Shown here piece by piece: positions 1 to 9,964 of a stretch of 64,000 nucleotides of DNA. Origin of the DNA: Symbiodinium natans (taxonomy: Eukaryota; Sar; Dinophyceae; Suessiales; Symbiodiniaceae); assembly GCA_905221605.1 (NCBI GenBank), contig CAJNDS010000435.1, forward strand, positions 805,730 through 869,729, written 5' to 3'. A program made the translations under genes and the position numbers. How positions within the stretch are numbered: the stretch's first letter is position 1; each line of letters opens with the position of its first letter. The notes beneath the pieces are model-generated. The model searched no databases. It saw only the letters and a list, made by a program, of their open reading frames with translations, and was not told the DNA's origin.

Positions 1-261
1 AGAATCATGCTGTGTAGCAGGAACCCAAGGCAAGCCTTTCCGCAAATTTGCGTTGCAATGCAGCAACATGCATACCCACATACTGTACATGCTGGACGTA
101 CATACCTTTGCACACTTGGATGCATGCATGCGTTCATCCATCCATATATGCATGCGTACATATGTTTGGCTTCGGGGCCTAAGTGGCGACGGTGGCCTGT
201 GCCTCTTTCAAGGCTTGCACTTGGGTTTAGGCTTTTGGGCATAAGGGCTCGAAGTTCGAGA

Positions 262-297
262 TTTTTTTTTTTTTTTTTTTGGGGGGGGGGGGGGGGG
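262..297. repeat. poly-T / poly-G homopolymer junction
   Basis: About 19 T followed directly by about 17 G. No gene is visible in 1-765; this tract and a degenerate trinucleotide stretch are the only structured parts. Confidence 0.8.
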
Positions 298-459
298 TGT
301 TCAGAGTTGAGAGTGTCATTGAAGAATCGGGGTTATAACTACGTCATGCAGTAGTAGCGTTCGCGCACGCGGCAAGATACAACGGAACTTCAACCCTAAA
401 GCCAATCGGCCCTGGCCCTTGCAGCAGTGAACATTAAAAAAAGTACTTATCAGTCTTAT

Positions 460-660
460 GTACCCTTATAATTGTGCTCGTTATTGCTCATGTGATTATC
501 ATTTTTGCTACTATTGTTATTACCATTAGATTGTTACTCTTCGTATTGATGATTCTTATCATCGACTGTTATTATTGTTACCATCATGATTGCTACAATT
601 GTGACTGCTACTATTGTTGCTATTTCTCTCATCATTACTCATGCTTCCAGAATGTTTATG
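460..660. repeat. degenerate pyrimidine-rich trinucleotide stretch
   Basis: Decayed ATT/TAC/TGC-type triplets (ttattattg, tgctactattg and similar). A similar stretch lies at 7560-7815. The short ORFs in both are a by-product of triplet periodicity. Confidence 0.5.
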
Positions 661-765
661 GGGTATACGACAATAGGGGACCCCTAATATGGTCCCCCAA
701 ATAGTAGGATTCCCTTGTAGCAAGGACCCCAAAATGGTACCCCAAATTTCGGAACCCTAAAGCCT

Positions 766-837
766 AAACCCTAAACCCTAAACCCTAAACCCTAAACCCT
801 AAACCCTAAACCCTAAACCCTAAACCCTAAACCCTAA
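766..837. repeat. interstitial telomere-type array (CCCTAAA)n
   Basis: About ten near-perfect CCCTAAA units. It forms the left border of a unique island (841-985) whose right border is a TTTAGGG array: the polarity seen repeatedly in this window. Confidence 0.9.
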
Positions 838-987
838 ATCCTGACTTTACGAGCCCCCTTGATCTGAACAAGAGCCCCTGGGCATGCAGGCAGAGCTCGG
901 AAGGACCGGTCCTGGCGACTCGGCTGTTCCAGCGCTTGGGGAGTCTTTTTGGGGTGGGGCTCCGTTGGGGTGGGCCCTTGTACTTGG

Positions 988-1068
988 GGTTTAGGGTTTA
1001 GGGTTTAGGGTTTGGGGTTTAGGGTTTAGGGTTTAGGGTTTAGGGTTTAGGGTTTAGGGTCTAGGGCT
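988..1068. repeat. interstitial telomere-type array (TTTAGGG)n
   Basis: About eleven TTTAGGG units with a few variants, on the right of island 841-985. Confidence 0.9.
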
Positions 1069-1082
1069 ACTTGGGGTCCTAG

Positions 1083-1151
1083 AACATCGAAGCGCTGTCT
1101 GTTCGTGGTCCAAAGTGTCGAGGCGATTCCCTGCGCGACGTAGACTTCTGG
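1083..1151 (+). CDS. candidate exon ending at a type C element
   Basis: Open frame with NIEALSVRGPKCRGDSL then RDVDFW. The left edge is AG after ggtccta. The right edge abuts the inverted-repeat element at 1152-1243, whose left border reads TG|GCTGG, a GC donor. Joined to the DNA after the element, the frame runs about ten codons to a stop. No family recognised. Confidence 0.3.
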
Positions 1152-1243
1152 CTGGTTCTTAGTAGGGAATGCGGGAATGAGGTGTGTTTTCCCTTAACGG
1201 GTACATGTAGGGCCCTAATTCCCTCATTCCCCACTAAGAACAG
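1152..1243. mobile_element. MITE-like element, family C, copy 1
   Basis: About 92 bp with terminal inverted repeats: left CTGGTTCTTAGTAGGGAATG, right the complement of CTGTTCTTAGTGGGGAATG. A second copy is at 50089-50163. Both copies can be read as GC-AG introns (G|GCTGGTTC...GAAC(C)AG|G). No coding capacity. Confidence 0.7.
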
Positions 1244-1540
1244 GGGGACTTTCAGAGGTCAGAGCCCACGGAACTAAGGCTAGGTTAGGTTGCGGACTCC
1301 TCACCTTTCTAAGGTCCGGATAGTTTCATGGGCCCTTAATTCTGGTCCCCTACCTTCCGCAAAGGGTTTTCATGTATGAAGCCACGCAGAGTGCGTTCAG
1401 GGGTGTAAGGTTTAAGTTTGAAGTGCTGGTTCTTCGCTGTTGGCTTAGGCCCGAACCCTAAACCCTAAACCCTAAAGGGGGTTATCCTGACGGCTCTCTG
1501 TACTGAGGAGAGCACTCTTCTCCCAAAGAACTTCGCGCAG

Positions 1541-1584
1541 TGTCAGAAGAGTGCCTTGGCGTGCCCTAGGAAGCCTGCTTGCGG
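1541..1584 (+). CDS. candidate exon
   Basis: Follows ctcccaaagaacttcgcgcag and ends at CGG|GTTTAGGG, so the donor GT is the first base pair of the telomere-like array. Open frame CQKSALACPRKPACG. CCCTAAA repeats lie to the left. Confidence 0.3.
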
Positions 1585-1729
1585 GTTTAGGGTTGAGGGT
1601 TAGGGGTTTGGGATTTAGGGTTTTGGGTTTGGATTAGGGTTTAGGCCCTGAGCCTTCGAAGCCCTAAACTCTAAATCCCAGATTGCAGTGGCCCCCAAAC
1701 CTGGAACCCCCACCCCACCCCGCCTCCAG

Positions 1730-1764
1730 GAGCTTACGATCTTTGTGCAGAATCAGCTTATGGG
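1730..1764 (+). CDS. candidate short exon
   Basis: Preceded by a C-rich tract and CCAG, followed by GTGCTG. Open frame ELTIFVQNQLMG. Too short for family assignment. Confidence 0.25.
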
Positions 1765-1952
1765 GTGCTGTGTATAGGGTTGACTCGGTTTAGGGGTGCG
1801 GGCTGGGGTTTAGGGTGCAGGATTCGTAGGGTTTTTTATAGTTTGTTTGGAAGCTTCATATGGCCATACCCCATTGCTTGAAAGCTGTTATCTCTAATTT
1901 TGGAAAGGCCAGGAACTGTCTCATTTTGCACTCCTGTTCTTCTTTTTTCCAG

Positions 1953-2006
1953 GCTCTACAGTATCGGTCCTTCCTCGGGTCTCCAGTAAACGCATACTTC
2001 TTCAGG
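1953..2006 (+). CDS. candidate exon with strong polypyrimidine tract
   Basis: Preceded by tgttcttcttttttccag, the most canonical 3' splice site in the first 5 kb, and followed by AGG|GTTGTG. The 18 codons read ALQYRSFLGSPVNAYFFR. No family recognised. Confidence 0.4.
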
Positions 2007-2121
2007 GTTGTGCTGCCAACATGGGCTCGTTGAGCTCAACTTTCACCGTGAACCCTAAACCCTAAACCCGCTTAAACCCTGATTGTGCCATGGTTCAGGG
2101 TTCAGTAGCTTGCCAGTGCAG

Positions 2122-2159
2122 CTCCCCAACCTGTACAAAGCGTTTTCATGGGCTCACAG
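2122..2159 (+). CDS. candidate short exon
   Basis: After gtgcag; open frame LPNLYKAFSWAH before CAGGACC. Telomere-type repeats lie on both sides. Confidence 0.2.
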
Positions 2160-2256
2160 GACCCTGAGCCCTAAACCCTAAACCCCAAATCCTACACCCC
2201 AAGCCCTAAACCCTAAACGTCGAAGCCCAGTGTCCACCGTAGACCCTGACTCCCGG

Positions 2257-2306
2257 GGAGTGACCCTGCACCTGGATTTCTGGACCAAGCCTGCATTAGT
2301 TGATGG
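2257..2306 (+). CDS. candidate exon
   Basis: Open frame GVTLHLDFWTKPALVDG, ending GATGG|GTTTAG at the start of telomere-like repeats. CCCTAAA repeats lie to the left (2168-2218). Confidence 0.3.
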
Positions 2307-2881
2307 GTTTAGCCATAGGGTTTAGGGTCTAGGGCTTGTTTGGGTGGGGGGGGGGGGTATATGTTTCTATGAGGGCTTCCTAACATGGGGGGTCACCACT
2401 TCGGGGGTCTAGTTAGGGGCTGTCCCACAGTGAGGTTCCGAGCATGTTGGGCGAACGGTTAGGGCCCCCGACAAGTTCACCTCGAAGGTCCGAGCGCTGC
2501 TCGCTTCACCGTTCAGGCGCTTTGCCCGTGGTAGCCTGGGCGGGGGAAAGGTGTAGGGCTTAGGCCTTCCCAGGGCACAGGTGTGATTTCTTACTGCTTT
2601 CTTGGGGGGGGGGGAGGAGGGGCAGGTTCAAGGCTGAAGGCGCTGTAGATGAAGCTGCGAGCCATGTAGGGGTCTGGTTTAGAGTTTAGAGGGTTTAGGC
2701 TTCGGGGTCTCGGAACCCAAGTCCCGTACCCAGAGCGCAGGATTAACTACCAGGATAAAGCAACTCGGACACCCCCCAAGTCCTCTCCCCCCTTGGCCAA
2801 CGCCGATGGGCTGAGGGATGTCAAATCCATGCCCGCTGCCGCATGTCGGGATCATCGATTGCCCCCTTCTGCGTTCGCAAG

Positions 2882-2937
2882 ACATTGTTGAGCTCGAAGG
2901 TGCATCTTGTGTAGAGAGCTTCTTGGCTCAACCTGGG
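2882..2937 (+). CDS. candidate exon
   Basis: Preceded by cccccttctgcgttcgcaag. Open frame (D)IVELEGASCVESFLAQPG, then GGGTCTG. Overlapping ORFs on the - strand are also open, so strand is uncertain. Confidence 0.25.
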
Positions 2938-3048
2938 GTCTGTTATCTGGTCTCCTGGAACATACATACCTTGAACCCTACACCCCAGATCCGAAACCCA
3001 AACCTCAGACCCGCGCCTTTTGGGAGTCGACTCAAGACGTTTGTGCAG

Positions 3049-3124
3049 GGGGCACTTCGATCCACGATGGTGTAGTTGCGGACAGCCTCCTGCCCATCCT
3101 CGCGCCGATGTGCAGGCTCCTTGG
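3049..3124 (+). CDS. candidate exon
   Basis: Preceded by tttgtgcag and followed by GTGCTC. One frame reads GTSIHDGVVADSLLPILAP then MCRLLG; a second + frame is also open. Confidence 0.3.
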
Positions 3125-3430
3125 GTGCTCTTGAGTGTGGACGTGGAACCCGAAACACCGAGCCCTACAGCAAACACTACAGCAAACCCCAATAAGCCCC
3201 AATACACCCCAATTTAAACCCCTAAACCCGCTTGACCTTGTGGATCCGAATAAGCCCTGAAAACCCTTATGCAATCCTTGCCATAAGGGTTTGGGTTTTG
3301 GGCTTTTGGTATTTGTTGAAGCTGTGGTTGCTTCATTGCACTAGGGATATAGCCTTCCAAGATCAGTTAGGTCATGGAAACGACCCCAAAAGGTCGGAAC
3401 AAACGGGTGGGGGGCGGGGGGGTCCTGGCG

Positions 3431-3480
3431 GGACGGCGGGACTTCTGGTTCGCCAAGGGGACGTGGAGCAACTTCTCCAG
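3431..3480 (+). CDS. candidate exon
   Basis: Open frame GRRDFWFAKGTWSNFSR, ending TCCAG|GTTTGA. The 3' splice site is unclear because of the upstream G-rich tract. Confidence 0.3.
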
Positions 3481-4136
3481 GTTTGAAAGAAACAACTTGA
3501 GGTTGGGTTCATGTAGAGCTAGTATCCTCGCAAGTGTTCGGGTTCACGCTTCGAGGTTTAAGGCTTCAGGCTCGATACTGTATCTAAGAATAGCCTCCCG
3601 CAGTTTTGCATGACATCGAAAGCAGCGTGGCGCGAGGTGGCAGCGAATTGGCCCAGCGGCCGGGGCGTTGCCCAAGCAATCTGCAGCACTTCGGGGGTCT
3701 CCCATTAACCCTACAAAACGCCCTAAACTGGAACCGCCTGCAAAAAAGCCCTAAACCGGAACCCAAGTCTTGTGTAGATTTCCGCACCTCAACACAACCA
3801 ACCCCAAGTCCTCTTCCCCAAGCCCTAAAAGCGCTATAGACCCTAAATCCTAAACCCCCCTCCCAAACCTGACCTCGCAGCCGATAAGCTGTGTCCAGCC
3901 ACTGTCAAGCCCAGCCCTCTAACCCTAAACCCTTTATAAACTTTGTAACCCTAAACCCTAAACCCTAGCCCTAAACCCTCAACCCTAAACCCTAAACCCT
4001 AAACTCAGCAACCCTAAACTTTAGCAGCCCTGAGCTGTGCTCCTTCCGTCTCACTTGGAGAAGACGCTCACTGCAGTTCAGAAGCCGGGGGCACCCCTCT
4101 TGGAACCCCAAAGACCCTATAGACCCTACGGACCCC

Positions 4137-4276
4137 ACAAGGAGGGCCCCCCCCTAGTTATAAGTAGAGTCTCTACAGTAGAGTTCTAAGGACCCTAGAT
4201 TGGGTTGTACTTAAGGATCCTAACTTAGGTTACAAGTCCCTTAAATTAGTGTAGTAAGGGGGCCCCTTCCTTGTAT
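4137..4276. mobile_element. MITE-like element, family A, copy 1
   Basis: Ends acaaggagggcccccc and its complement ggggccccttccttgt. The interior holds the family blocks ctagttataagtagag, aaggatcctaactta and taagggggcccc. Non-coding, about 140 bp. Confidence 0.7.
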
Positions 4277-4389
4277 ATACCCGACCTCTGGTAGTGGGGC
4301 CCTCACGTTGAGAACTGCCCGGCTAAGAGAGTGTCCTCTCCTCTGCACCACATGAGGTGTCGGATCGGCTCCACACACCCTTATGCCAG

Positions 4390-4416
4390 GATGCCAATGA
4401 GAAGGGCTTCTTTGAG
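4390..4416 (+). CDS. candidate very short exon
   Basis: Bounded by cttatgccag and ggctttg; nine codons DANEKGFFE. EF-hand loops and many other motifs contain such strings, so no assignment is possible. Confidence 0.2.
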
Positions 4417-4419
4417 GGC

Positions 4420-5010
4420 TTTGTTGAGGCTTCAAGTGCTTTCGTCAAGGTTTTTTTAGGGTTTTTCTAAGGGTTTAGGGGTTTGGGGCTTTAGAGGTGT
4501 AGGGGTGCGCCTTATTCCCCTTTGCCAGGGTTTGGGGCCGGTTTAGGATTCGAAGAGCGACCTGATCACATTTCCCCCTTCTACTAAGCCTTGAGCAAAA
4601 AGGATTTTTCTGGCTTTAGTGTTTAGGGTTTGGGAAGGGGCGCATGCTGGACTTACCGGGGCTTAACTCGAATTACAATGGTTATATTTTCGGCAGCTAC
4701 CACTGTGATGGCAGCAGGATGGGCATCGCGTTTGAATATCTCTGGCCCACTAAATTTAATCTATTGCCCCTCATGTTACCCTCCCCCCTACCCCCTTCAA
4801 CATTCCCATACTCCATGATGGGCCTGTAATGGGAGTATTTCATACTAGGGCAGGGTCTGTTCCGCGCATCTTATGTGGAGCTCCCAGATCACAGATGGTG
4901 AGCTGGCTTTACAGACAGGACTGGAAGTTTGCTTGTGGACGCGGTTAGGTAAGGTCGGCTTTGGCATGTTGAGCTTTTCGGGTGTCCCCAAACCCCGAAC
5001 CCTAAACCCT
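4420..5010. other. spacer with decayed telomere-like repeats
   Basis: Scattered TTTAGGG and CCCTAAA derivatives and a partial family B end (tttcccccttctac near 4570). No convincing exon. Confidence 0.4.
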
Positions 5011-5028
5011 ATGATTCCGCACTTCTAG

Positions 5029-5092
5029 TACCTTCGAGGACGAATGTAAAGGTCGAAGCATCGGCTAGAGTTGCAAAGCGGCTGTGTATGAG
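5029..5092 (+). CDS. candidate exon
   Basis: Between gcacttctag and GTTTACAGGG. Open frame VPSRTNVKVEASARVAKRL. CCCTAAA repeats lie left (4998-5010) and TTTAGGG right (5098-5124). Confidence 0.35.
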
Positions 5093-5130
5093 GTTTACAG
5101 GGTTTAGGGTTTAGGGTTTAGGGACCTCAG

Positions 5131-5232
5131 ACCACCTTGGAAGCCGTAGTGCCGCGTGCGGTTGGTGTTCGCGTTCCCCTGCGTTCGCGTTCGCACTCGG
5201 GAACCGGTTGGCTTCTTTGTGATGACCGGAGG
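5131..5232 (+). CDS. candidate exon
   Basis: Starts after gacctcag, ends CGGAGG|GTTTTT. Open for 34 codons: TTLEAVVPRAVGVRVPL, then RSRSHSGTGWLLCDDR. A second frame is open over most of the length. Confidence 0.35.
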
Positions 5233-5270
5233 GTTTTTGGGACACCGTCTTAGGATGGTTGGACAGGGTT

Positions 5271-5397
5271 ACAGAAAGGGGCCCCCCTAGTTCTCAGTAG
5301 AGCTACAAGGACCCTAAATCGGGTTATAAGGATCCTAACTTAGCTTTACAAGTCCGTTAACTGTAGGTAGCACAGTAAGGGGGGGCCCCTCCTTGTA
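5271..5397. mobile_element. MITE-like element, family A, copy 2
   Basis: Shares ordered blocks with the other family A copies (gcccccctagttctcagtag, aaggatcctaactta, agtaagggggggcccctcc). Termini are complementary. Confidence 0.7.
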
Positions 5398-5978
5398 GGG
5401 ATGTGGGCTGCTGGACAGTGCCCCAAGACAGCCCTAAATGCCTAAACTCTTGAAATTTCGTAACCCTAAACCCGAAACCCTAAACCTTAAACCCAAAATC
5501 ACCAAAACTCTTGTACTTCGCTTCTTGGTTTGATTTGTTGTTTGGCTTCTTCGGGGGTGGTCGGCTGGAGTCTGAACCCTTTAGGAGTAGAATAGGTAGC
5601 CTTTACCCTTGTTGGATATATTATATTCCCCTTTCCCAAAGGCTATAACCTTTACTTACCCCAGCATACTGGACAACTATGTCTCAAATTCGCACCCAGT
5701 CCCTAAACCAGTGTGGACTTCAAAGTATAAACTCATCAGCGACGCGACCAAGCTTTAGCCTACCTTCATTCACGTTGTAGAGTCCCCCGGCTCAGCACAA
5801 CATTTAGGGACTTCAGGGCATCTGAGGCGAGATAGAGTTTTTGGGGTTTAGGGTTGAGGGTTTTCTACTTTCCGGTTGAAGACTTAGGTTTGGAATAAGC
5901 AGCGGCTGCAAGCTTCAAAGATCCCAAATACGAGAACAGTCCTGTCAGTCGATATACTTTTTTCATTGTTAATGCCAG

Positions 5979-6033
5979 ATTCAAGGAGCGGCGCGCGTGC
6001 GAGCATAAATTGGAAGCTGCTGAGCAATTTCAG
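5979..6033 (+). CDS. candidate exon
   Basis: Preceded by acttttttcattgttaatgccag. Open frame ARFKERRACEHKLEAAEQFQ, charged and helix-prone. Downstream bases ttctcc give no clear GT. 5400-5960 otherwise holds only decayed telomere-like DNA. Confidence 0.35.
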
Positions 6034-6662
6034 TTCTCCAGTTTAATTGTTGATGGCCCACCCTACACCCTAAACCCGAAACCTTACGTAGGCCCCAGAC
6101 CCAGTGCTTATTTGTCTATAGGGTTTCTCTTCTTGGCTGCCGGTTAAACAATTTCACGACTGAGATTTTACGAAGCTTCTTGAGGTCACACGGGTACAAG
6201 CCTTAAGAACACTAAGCCCATTTGCCGCCTGTGGTCAGCTAGGGAGACTTATGGGCGGACTCTTTCGTTCATCAGTTTCATGTTGTTGCTTTGGCATATC
6301 ATGGGACTCTACCTTGGACCCCGAAGGTTGTACCCTTGGGTTTGGGGACCCTTCGTTAAGAGCCTCTGAAGCAGTATAAGTGCCGTGTCAGGAGTATCTT
6401 CAGAGAACTTCTTAGGGGTACTAAACCCTAAACCCTAAACCCTAAAACCCTAAACTGCTTCCGTGGGGTTTAGTTCAAGGTTTGGCTCTTGAAGCCCGAG
6501 GCTGTAGGACTCTCAGCCGCGCCTCGCGAATCTTGGGTTTAGGGGTTCAGGGCTCTAGGGCTTTCGGGTTTAGGGGTGTAGGGGTTTAGGGTTTAGGGTT
6601 TAGAGGGTAGAGGGTTTAGGGTTTAGGGTATAGGGTTTAGGGTTTAGGGTTTAAGTTATCAG

Positions 6663-6756
6663 GGCGTTGTTGATTGCTTTGTCGTGGGAGAGGTGCTGCT
6701 GCGGCAGCCTTTGTTTATGTTCTTCCTCCCAAAAACTCCGACAACTTTCCGCCCCG
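6663..6756 (+). CDS. candidate exon
   Basis: After aagttatcag at the right end of a TTTAGGG array. Open for 31 codons: GVVDCFVVGEVLLRQPLFMF, then FLPKTPTTFRP. The next CCCTAAA-like repeat begins about 10 bp downstream. The alternative frame is serine/cysteine-rich. Confidence 0.35.
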
Positions 6757-6895
6757 AACCCTAAAGCCTGAGTTCTAACCCTAATACTCCTGAAAGAGAG
6801 TTGGGAATTCGGCCTTTTTGGCCTGACCCTTCTTTGGCTCGAGCGAACTTCAATTAGGAAGAGGAAGGGAGGGGGCGGCGACGGCAGGACGAAAG

Positions 6896-7090
6896 ATGGC
6901 GCCCGTCTCTCAGCACGTCGCAGCTTTGCGTGCTGTAGTATTGCACGTTGTGAGAATCAGAAAGAAACTTCGCGTTGCAGGTGCGATTCTGATTCTTCCG
7001 ATTCTTGCGATTATGGTGACTTATGTCTACTCCGGTTCTGCTCCTGTGTCCTATTACGTCCTGAAAAGATCGGCATCCTTGCGTCCGTAG
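6896..7090 (+). CDS. possible small membrane protein
   Basis: A 64-codon ATG-to-TAG ORF free of telomere repeats. The N-terminus MAPVSQHVAALRAVVLHVV is followed by a basic RIRKKLR and a hydrophobic segment (about residues 28-45) typical of a single membrane span. It could be a start exon. No homologue recognised. Confidence 0.3.
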   Translation: MAPVSQHVAALRAVVLHVVRIRKKLRVAGAILILPILAIMVTYVYSGSAPVSYYVLKRSASLRP

Positions 7091-7317
7091 GAGGAGGAAC
7101 TTTCCTTTTGGCCTTCACCTTTCTACATGCGAACCTAAACCCTACACCCTGAGCCCGGCTCCTAGAACATTTTTGCCGAAACCCCAAGCCGTCAGAAGGC
7201 CTAAGCCCCCCCGCCACGAACCCAAACCTCCCCCTAAACCCAGCCCTAAACCCTAAACCCTCTACACCCTAAGCTCCATAAACCCTGAACCTAGACCCTC
7301 AACCGTAAACTCCCTAA

Positions 7318-7377
7318 CCCCTAAACCCTAAACCCTAAACCCTAAACCCTGAACCCTAAACCCTAAACCCTAAACCC
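7318..7377. repeat. telomere-type array (CCCTAAA)n
   Basis: Left border of the GC-rich island 7379-7455; the mirror TTTAGGG array starts at 7458. Confidence 0.9.
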
Positions 7378-7378
7378 G

Positions 7379-7455
7379 AAGCAGCCGAGGCTCTCCGCCT
7401 CCGCCTCCGCCCCGGACCTCCGGCGACCAGGTGGAGAGCCCGGCTTCGGACCTTT
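7379..7455 (+). CDS. GC-rich island, candidate exon
   Basis: A clean example of the CCCTAAA / unique / TTTAGGG plan. After CGAAGCAG the sequence is open in all + frames. One reads PRLSASASAPDLRRPGGEPG; GTGGAG after GACCAG is a possible donor. The frame cannot be chosen by eye. Confidence 0.25.
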
Positions 7456-7457
7456 GA

Positions 7458-7551
7458 GGGCTTAGGGTTTAGGGTTTAGGATCAGGGTGAGGATTTAGGG
7501 TTTAGGGTTTAGGGTTCAGGGTTAGGGTTTAGGGTTTAGGGTTTAGGGTCT
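7458..7551. repeat. telomere-type array (TTTAGGG)n
   Basis: Right border of island 7379-7455, with single-base variants. Confidence 0.9.
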
Positions 7552-7559
7552 ATCTTACT

Positions 7560-7815
7560 GCTGTTTCGATTAGTACTCAGATTACCAGTGCTTACAAGCA
7601 CTATGCTTACTACTCAGAATATCACTGTTGGTACGATTTCTCTACCTGGTACCTCTATCTTGCTGTTATTGTTGTTATTGCTGCTATTCTTGCTATTACA
7701 GCTACTGCGCTTTTTCATTTCCATGACTGCTATCATTGTTCCTAGGGCTCCTACGGTTACTACTGACTGCTACTATTGTCATTGCCGTTATGCCTGTCAT
7801 AGCTGTTGCTCATGT
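7560..7815. repeat. degenerate trinucleotide stretch
   Basis: Decayed TTG/TTA/CTG/TAC triplets similar to 460-660. The leucine-rich ORF at 7588-7818 is produced by the triplets. Confidence 0.5.
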
Positions 7816-7854
7816 TAGCTAATGATAGTCTTCCGGGTGTGTTTTGGCGCACAG

Positions 7855-7917
7855 TTCGGATCTTGAAGGACAGAGAGCCACCTGGAAGCCTCAGTCCTCA
7901 GCTAGCTGCGACCTTTC
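7855..7917 (+). CDS. candidate exon
   Basis: After gttttggcgcacag. Open frame VRILKDREPPGSLSPQLAAT. 8000-8065 downstream is a TTTGGGG-rich telomere variant. Confidence 0.3.
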
Positions 7918-8214
7918 TCGTCTAAAGCCCCCCCAATGCAAGACCCTATCAACCCGAGATCTCGAGCCCCAGCTCGCGGGACTCTCTTCGGGTTAGGGTT
8001 TGGGGTTGAGGGTTTGGGGTTTAGGGTTGGGGGTTTGGGGTTTGGGGTTTGGGGTTTGGGGTTAAGAACCAGGAGTATATTTAATCGCCCTCTTGTTTAG
8101 GAAGGGGGAGAAGAGGCACCCTTTGCATTGTTAGGTACCGGGGCCTTGACCCCTACCCCCACACCCTATAACCCTGACCCTTGAACCCTGAACCCGCTAA
8201 GCCGAACCAGAAAG

Positions 8215-8281
8215 TCTTGGATCCTGCTGAGGTTCAGGGTCTGACAGCCTCCGAAAGGCCACGAGGGACGCTGGCCATCAG
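8215..8281 (+). CDS. candidate exon
   Basis: After gccgaaccagaaag. Open frame VLDPAEVQGLTASERPRGTL. Followed by a G-run. Confidence 0.3.
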
Positions 8282-8645
8282 GGGGCAGGGGTTCGGGGGT
8301 GCAGGGGGTTTAGGGCCTGGGGTGTCTTAGGGTCTAGGGTTTATGGTTTAGGGCTCGTGGCCGAGAGTTTGTGGATTGGGGAGATGCTCGAGCATTCTAG
8401 CCCAGTTTGCCCTGCCGTCTTTCGACTTCCCAGACTTGAGCCATCATCGTCATGGAGCACATTCCAGCGCATCATCTCTAAAGCCCGACGTCCTCAAGCC
8501 GGATCCCTAGACCTAGAATCCTATGATCCCTAAACCTGGAAGCCTCTGGTCCCTAACCCTGGAATCCTACGATCCCTAAAACGCCCTTCCCTATGGCTCC
8601 GAAGCTCCACCCCATGTGCGGCCTTGAGATTTCTTGGGCCGCCAG

Positions 8646-8705
8646 GCGGGCGCCGCCGCGCTGGCAGGCCGCGGTCCTGTCACCGTACAAGAGCTTCAAC
8701 ACGAG
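8646..8705 (+). CDS. candidate exon next to a type B element
   Basis: After gggccgccag. Open frame AGAAALAGRGPVTVQELQHE, ending just before the family B element. A second + frame is also open. Confidence 0.35.
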
Positions 8706-8710
8706 ATGTT

Positions 8711-8809
8711 GGGATGTTCCCCCTTCTACTCACAGTCCTTAAAGGGATTTTAGTGGGGGCTACTATAATCCCTAAGTATGAAGGAAAGTTAATATGAGGG
8801 GGAACATCC
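8711..8809. mobile_element. MITE-like element, family B, copy 1
   Basis: Ends GGATGTTCCCCCTTCTAC and its complement GGGGGAACATCC. Interior block acagtccttaaagggat. Flanks aacacgagatg and aacaagatg look like a roughly 9-bp target duplication. Confidence 0.75.
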
Positions 8810-9003
8810 GAAACAAGATGGTTTAGGATTCAGGACTTTGAGTTTAGGGGCTAGCCTGACCCCAACCGAGCCTGTAACCCTGATGATGTAGATCGCACAT
8901 CTCGGTCTTTTCCGGTGACATGTTAGGGGAAGTGGGTTCCGAGCTGCATTTCGCAAGGATCCTCCGGGACTAGTTCGCCAGTGGCTGTTGTTTTTCTTTA
9001 CAG

Positions 9004-9098
9004 GAAGGGCTACGCCGGGGCACCTTATACCACCAGCCATCTCAAGGCATGATGGGATCCCATACCCTTGCCAGGCGTGTGGCAGAAGTGGAAACATG
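9004..9098 (+). CDS. candidate exon with canonical acceptor
   Basis: Preceded by ctgttgtttttctttacag. Open frame EGLRRGTLYHQPSQGMMGSH then TLARRVAEVET. No clear donor GT; gaaacatgtt is the likely end. Confidence 0.4.
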
Positions 9099-9252
9099 TT
9101 ATTTTGCTCGTTGTGGAATCCGAAGCGGCAAAATATGCCGAACCCAAAATTGAAGTAGGGTGTCAGTTCCTCCATCCCACACCTTTCTCGCTCAAAAGAA
9201 AGCGCCTTTGGAGCACAAGGGTAGCTTTCCTGAAGGTTCGCCTAGCACACAG

Positions 9253-9312
9253 AGCCTGACCACGACGCTCTATGAGCAGATGAAGGACAAGGCGCGTCGC
9301 GCAGCAATGCCG
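9253..9312 (+). CDS. candidate exon
   Basis: After cgcctagcacacag. Open frame SLTTTLYEQMKDKARRAAMP, a charged helix-like segment. Telomere-like repeats begin just after. Confidence 0.4.
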
Positions 9313-9355
9313 AAACCACTAGGGTTCAGGGTTTCGGGGTTGCATGCGTCGCCAG

Positions 9356-9480
9356 GGCCTCTTCAAAAATCACTTTCCGAACATCCCGCCGGCGGGGAAG
9401 TCGATCAACGTCCCCTTAGCTGTGCCCTGGCAGAAGTTGGACACAGAGCTTGGGTTGACGGACCCTTCTCGTACGCTTCC
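9356..9480 (+). CDS. candidate exon, one of the longer ones
   Basis: After gcatgcgtcgccag. Open for 42 codons: GLFKNHFPNIPPAGKSINVP, then LAVPWQKLDTELGLTDPSRT. Ends near ttccggttaagg. It contains no telomere-like repeat. A second frame is open too, but this one is less biased in composition. Confidence 0.45.
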
Positions 9481-9881
9481 GGTTAAGGCTTTATGGGAAT
9501 CTACAGCAGAGGCTCCCCTCAGTGCAAGCACGCAAGAGAGAGAGAGCTATAGTTCAGCATATATTGCCCAACAGCGCCAAAGCTCCTACCCCAGCCAGCC
9601 CGGTATGTCTTAGACCCCACACGGCAAGCCTTCAGTTAGAAACCACACACCTGCAGTTCGAAACTCAAACTCAATATCTTTCTCCAAAGGAAGTAGCTGA
9701 GCCAGAGCTGCCCAGCTGTCTCACTTGATCATTTGTCAAGCTTCAGCAGTTCGGGGCTGGTTTCCTCTGGTGGTGGCACTTCGACCCTAAACCCTATAAA
9801 CCCTAAACCCTGAACCCTGATTTCAAAGCCCAGGTTAGACCCAGGTTGCAACTCAGATTAAAACCCAGGTTGTGAACCCAG

Positions 9882-9964
9882 GGTTCAACATGTTGACGGA
9901 CATGCTCAGCACAGCTCAAGTTAAGATGGTAATGAACTACGTCGCCACCCGCACTTGCAATGAG
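9882..9964 (+). CDS. candidate exon
   Basis: After tgtgaacccag. Open frame FNMLTDMLSTAQVKMVMNYV then ATRTCNE, ending at GAG|ATATGAG. A 118-codon ORF on the opposite strand overlaps, so strand is uncertain. Confidence 0.3.

Noticed and set aside
766-1068. A true chromosome end
   Set aside because: Telomere repeats are interstitial throughout the window, in both orientations, and never longer than about 13 units.
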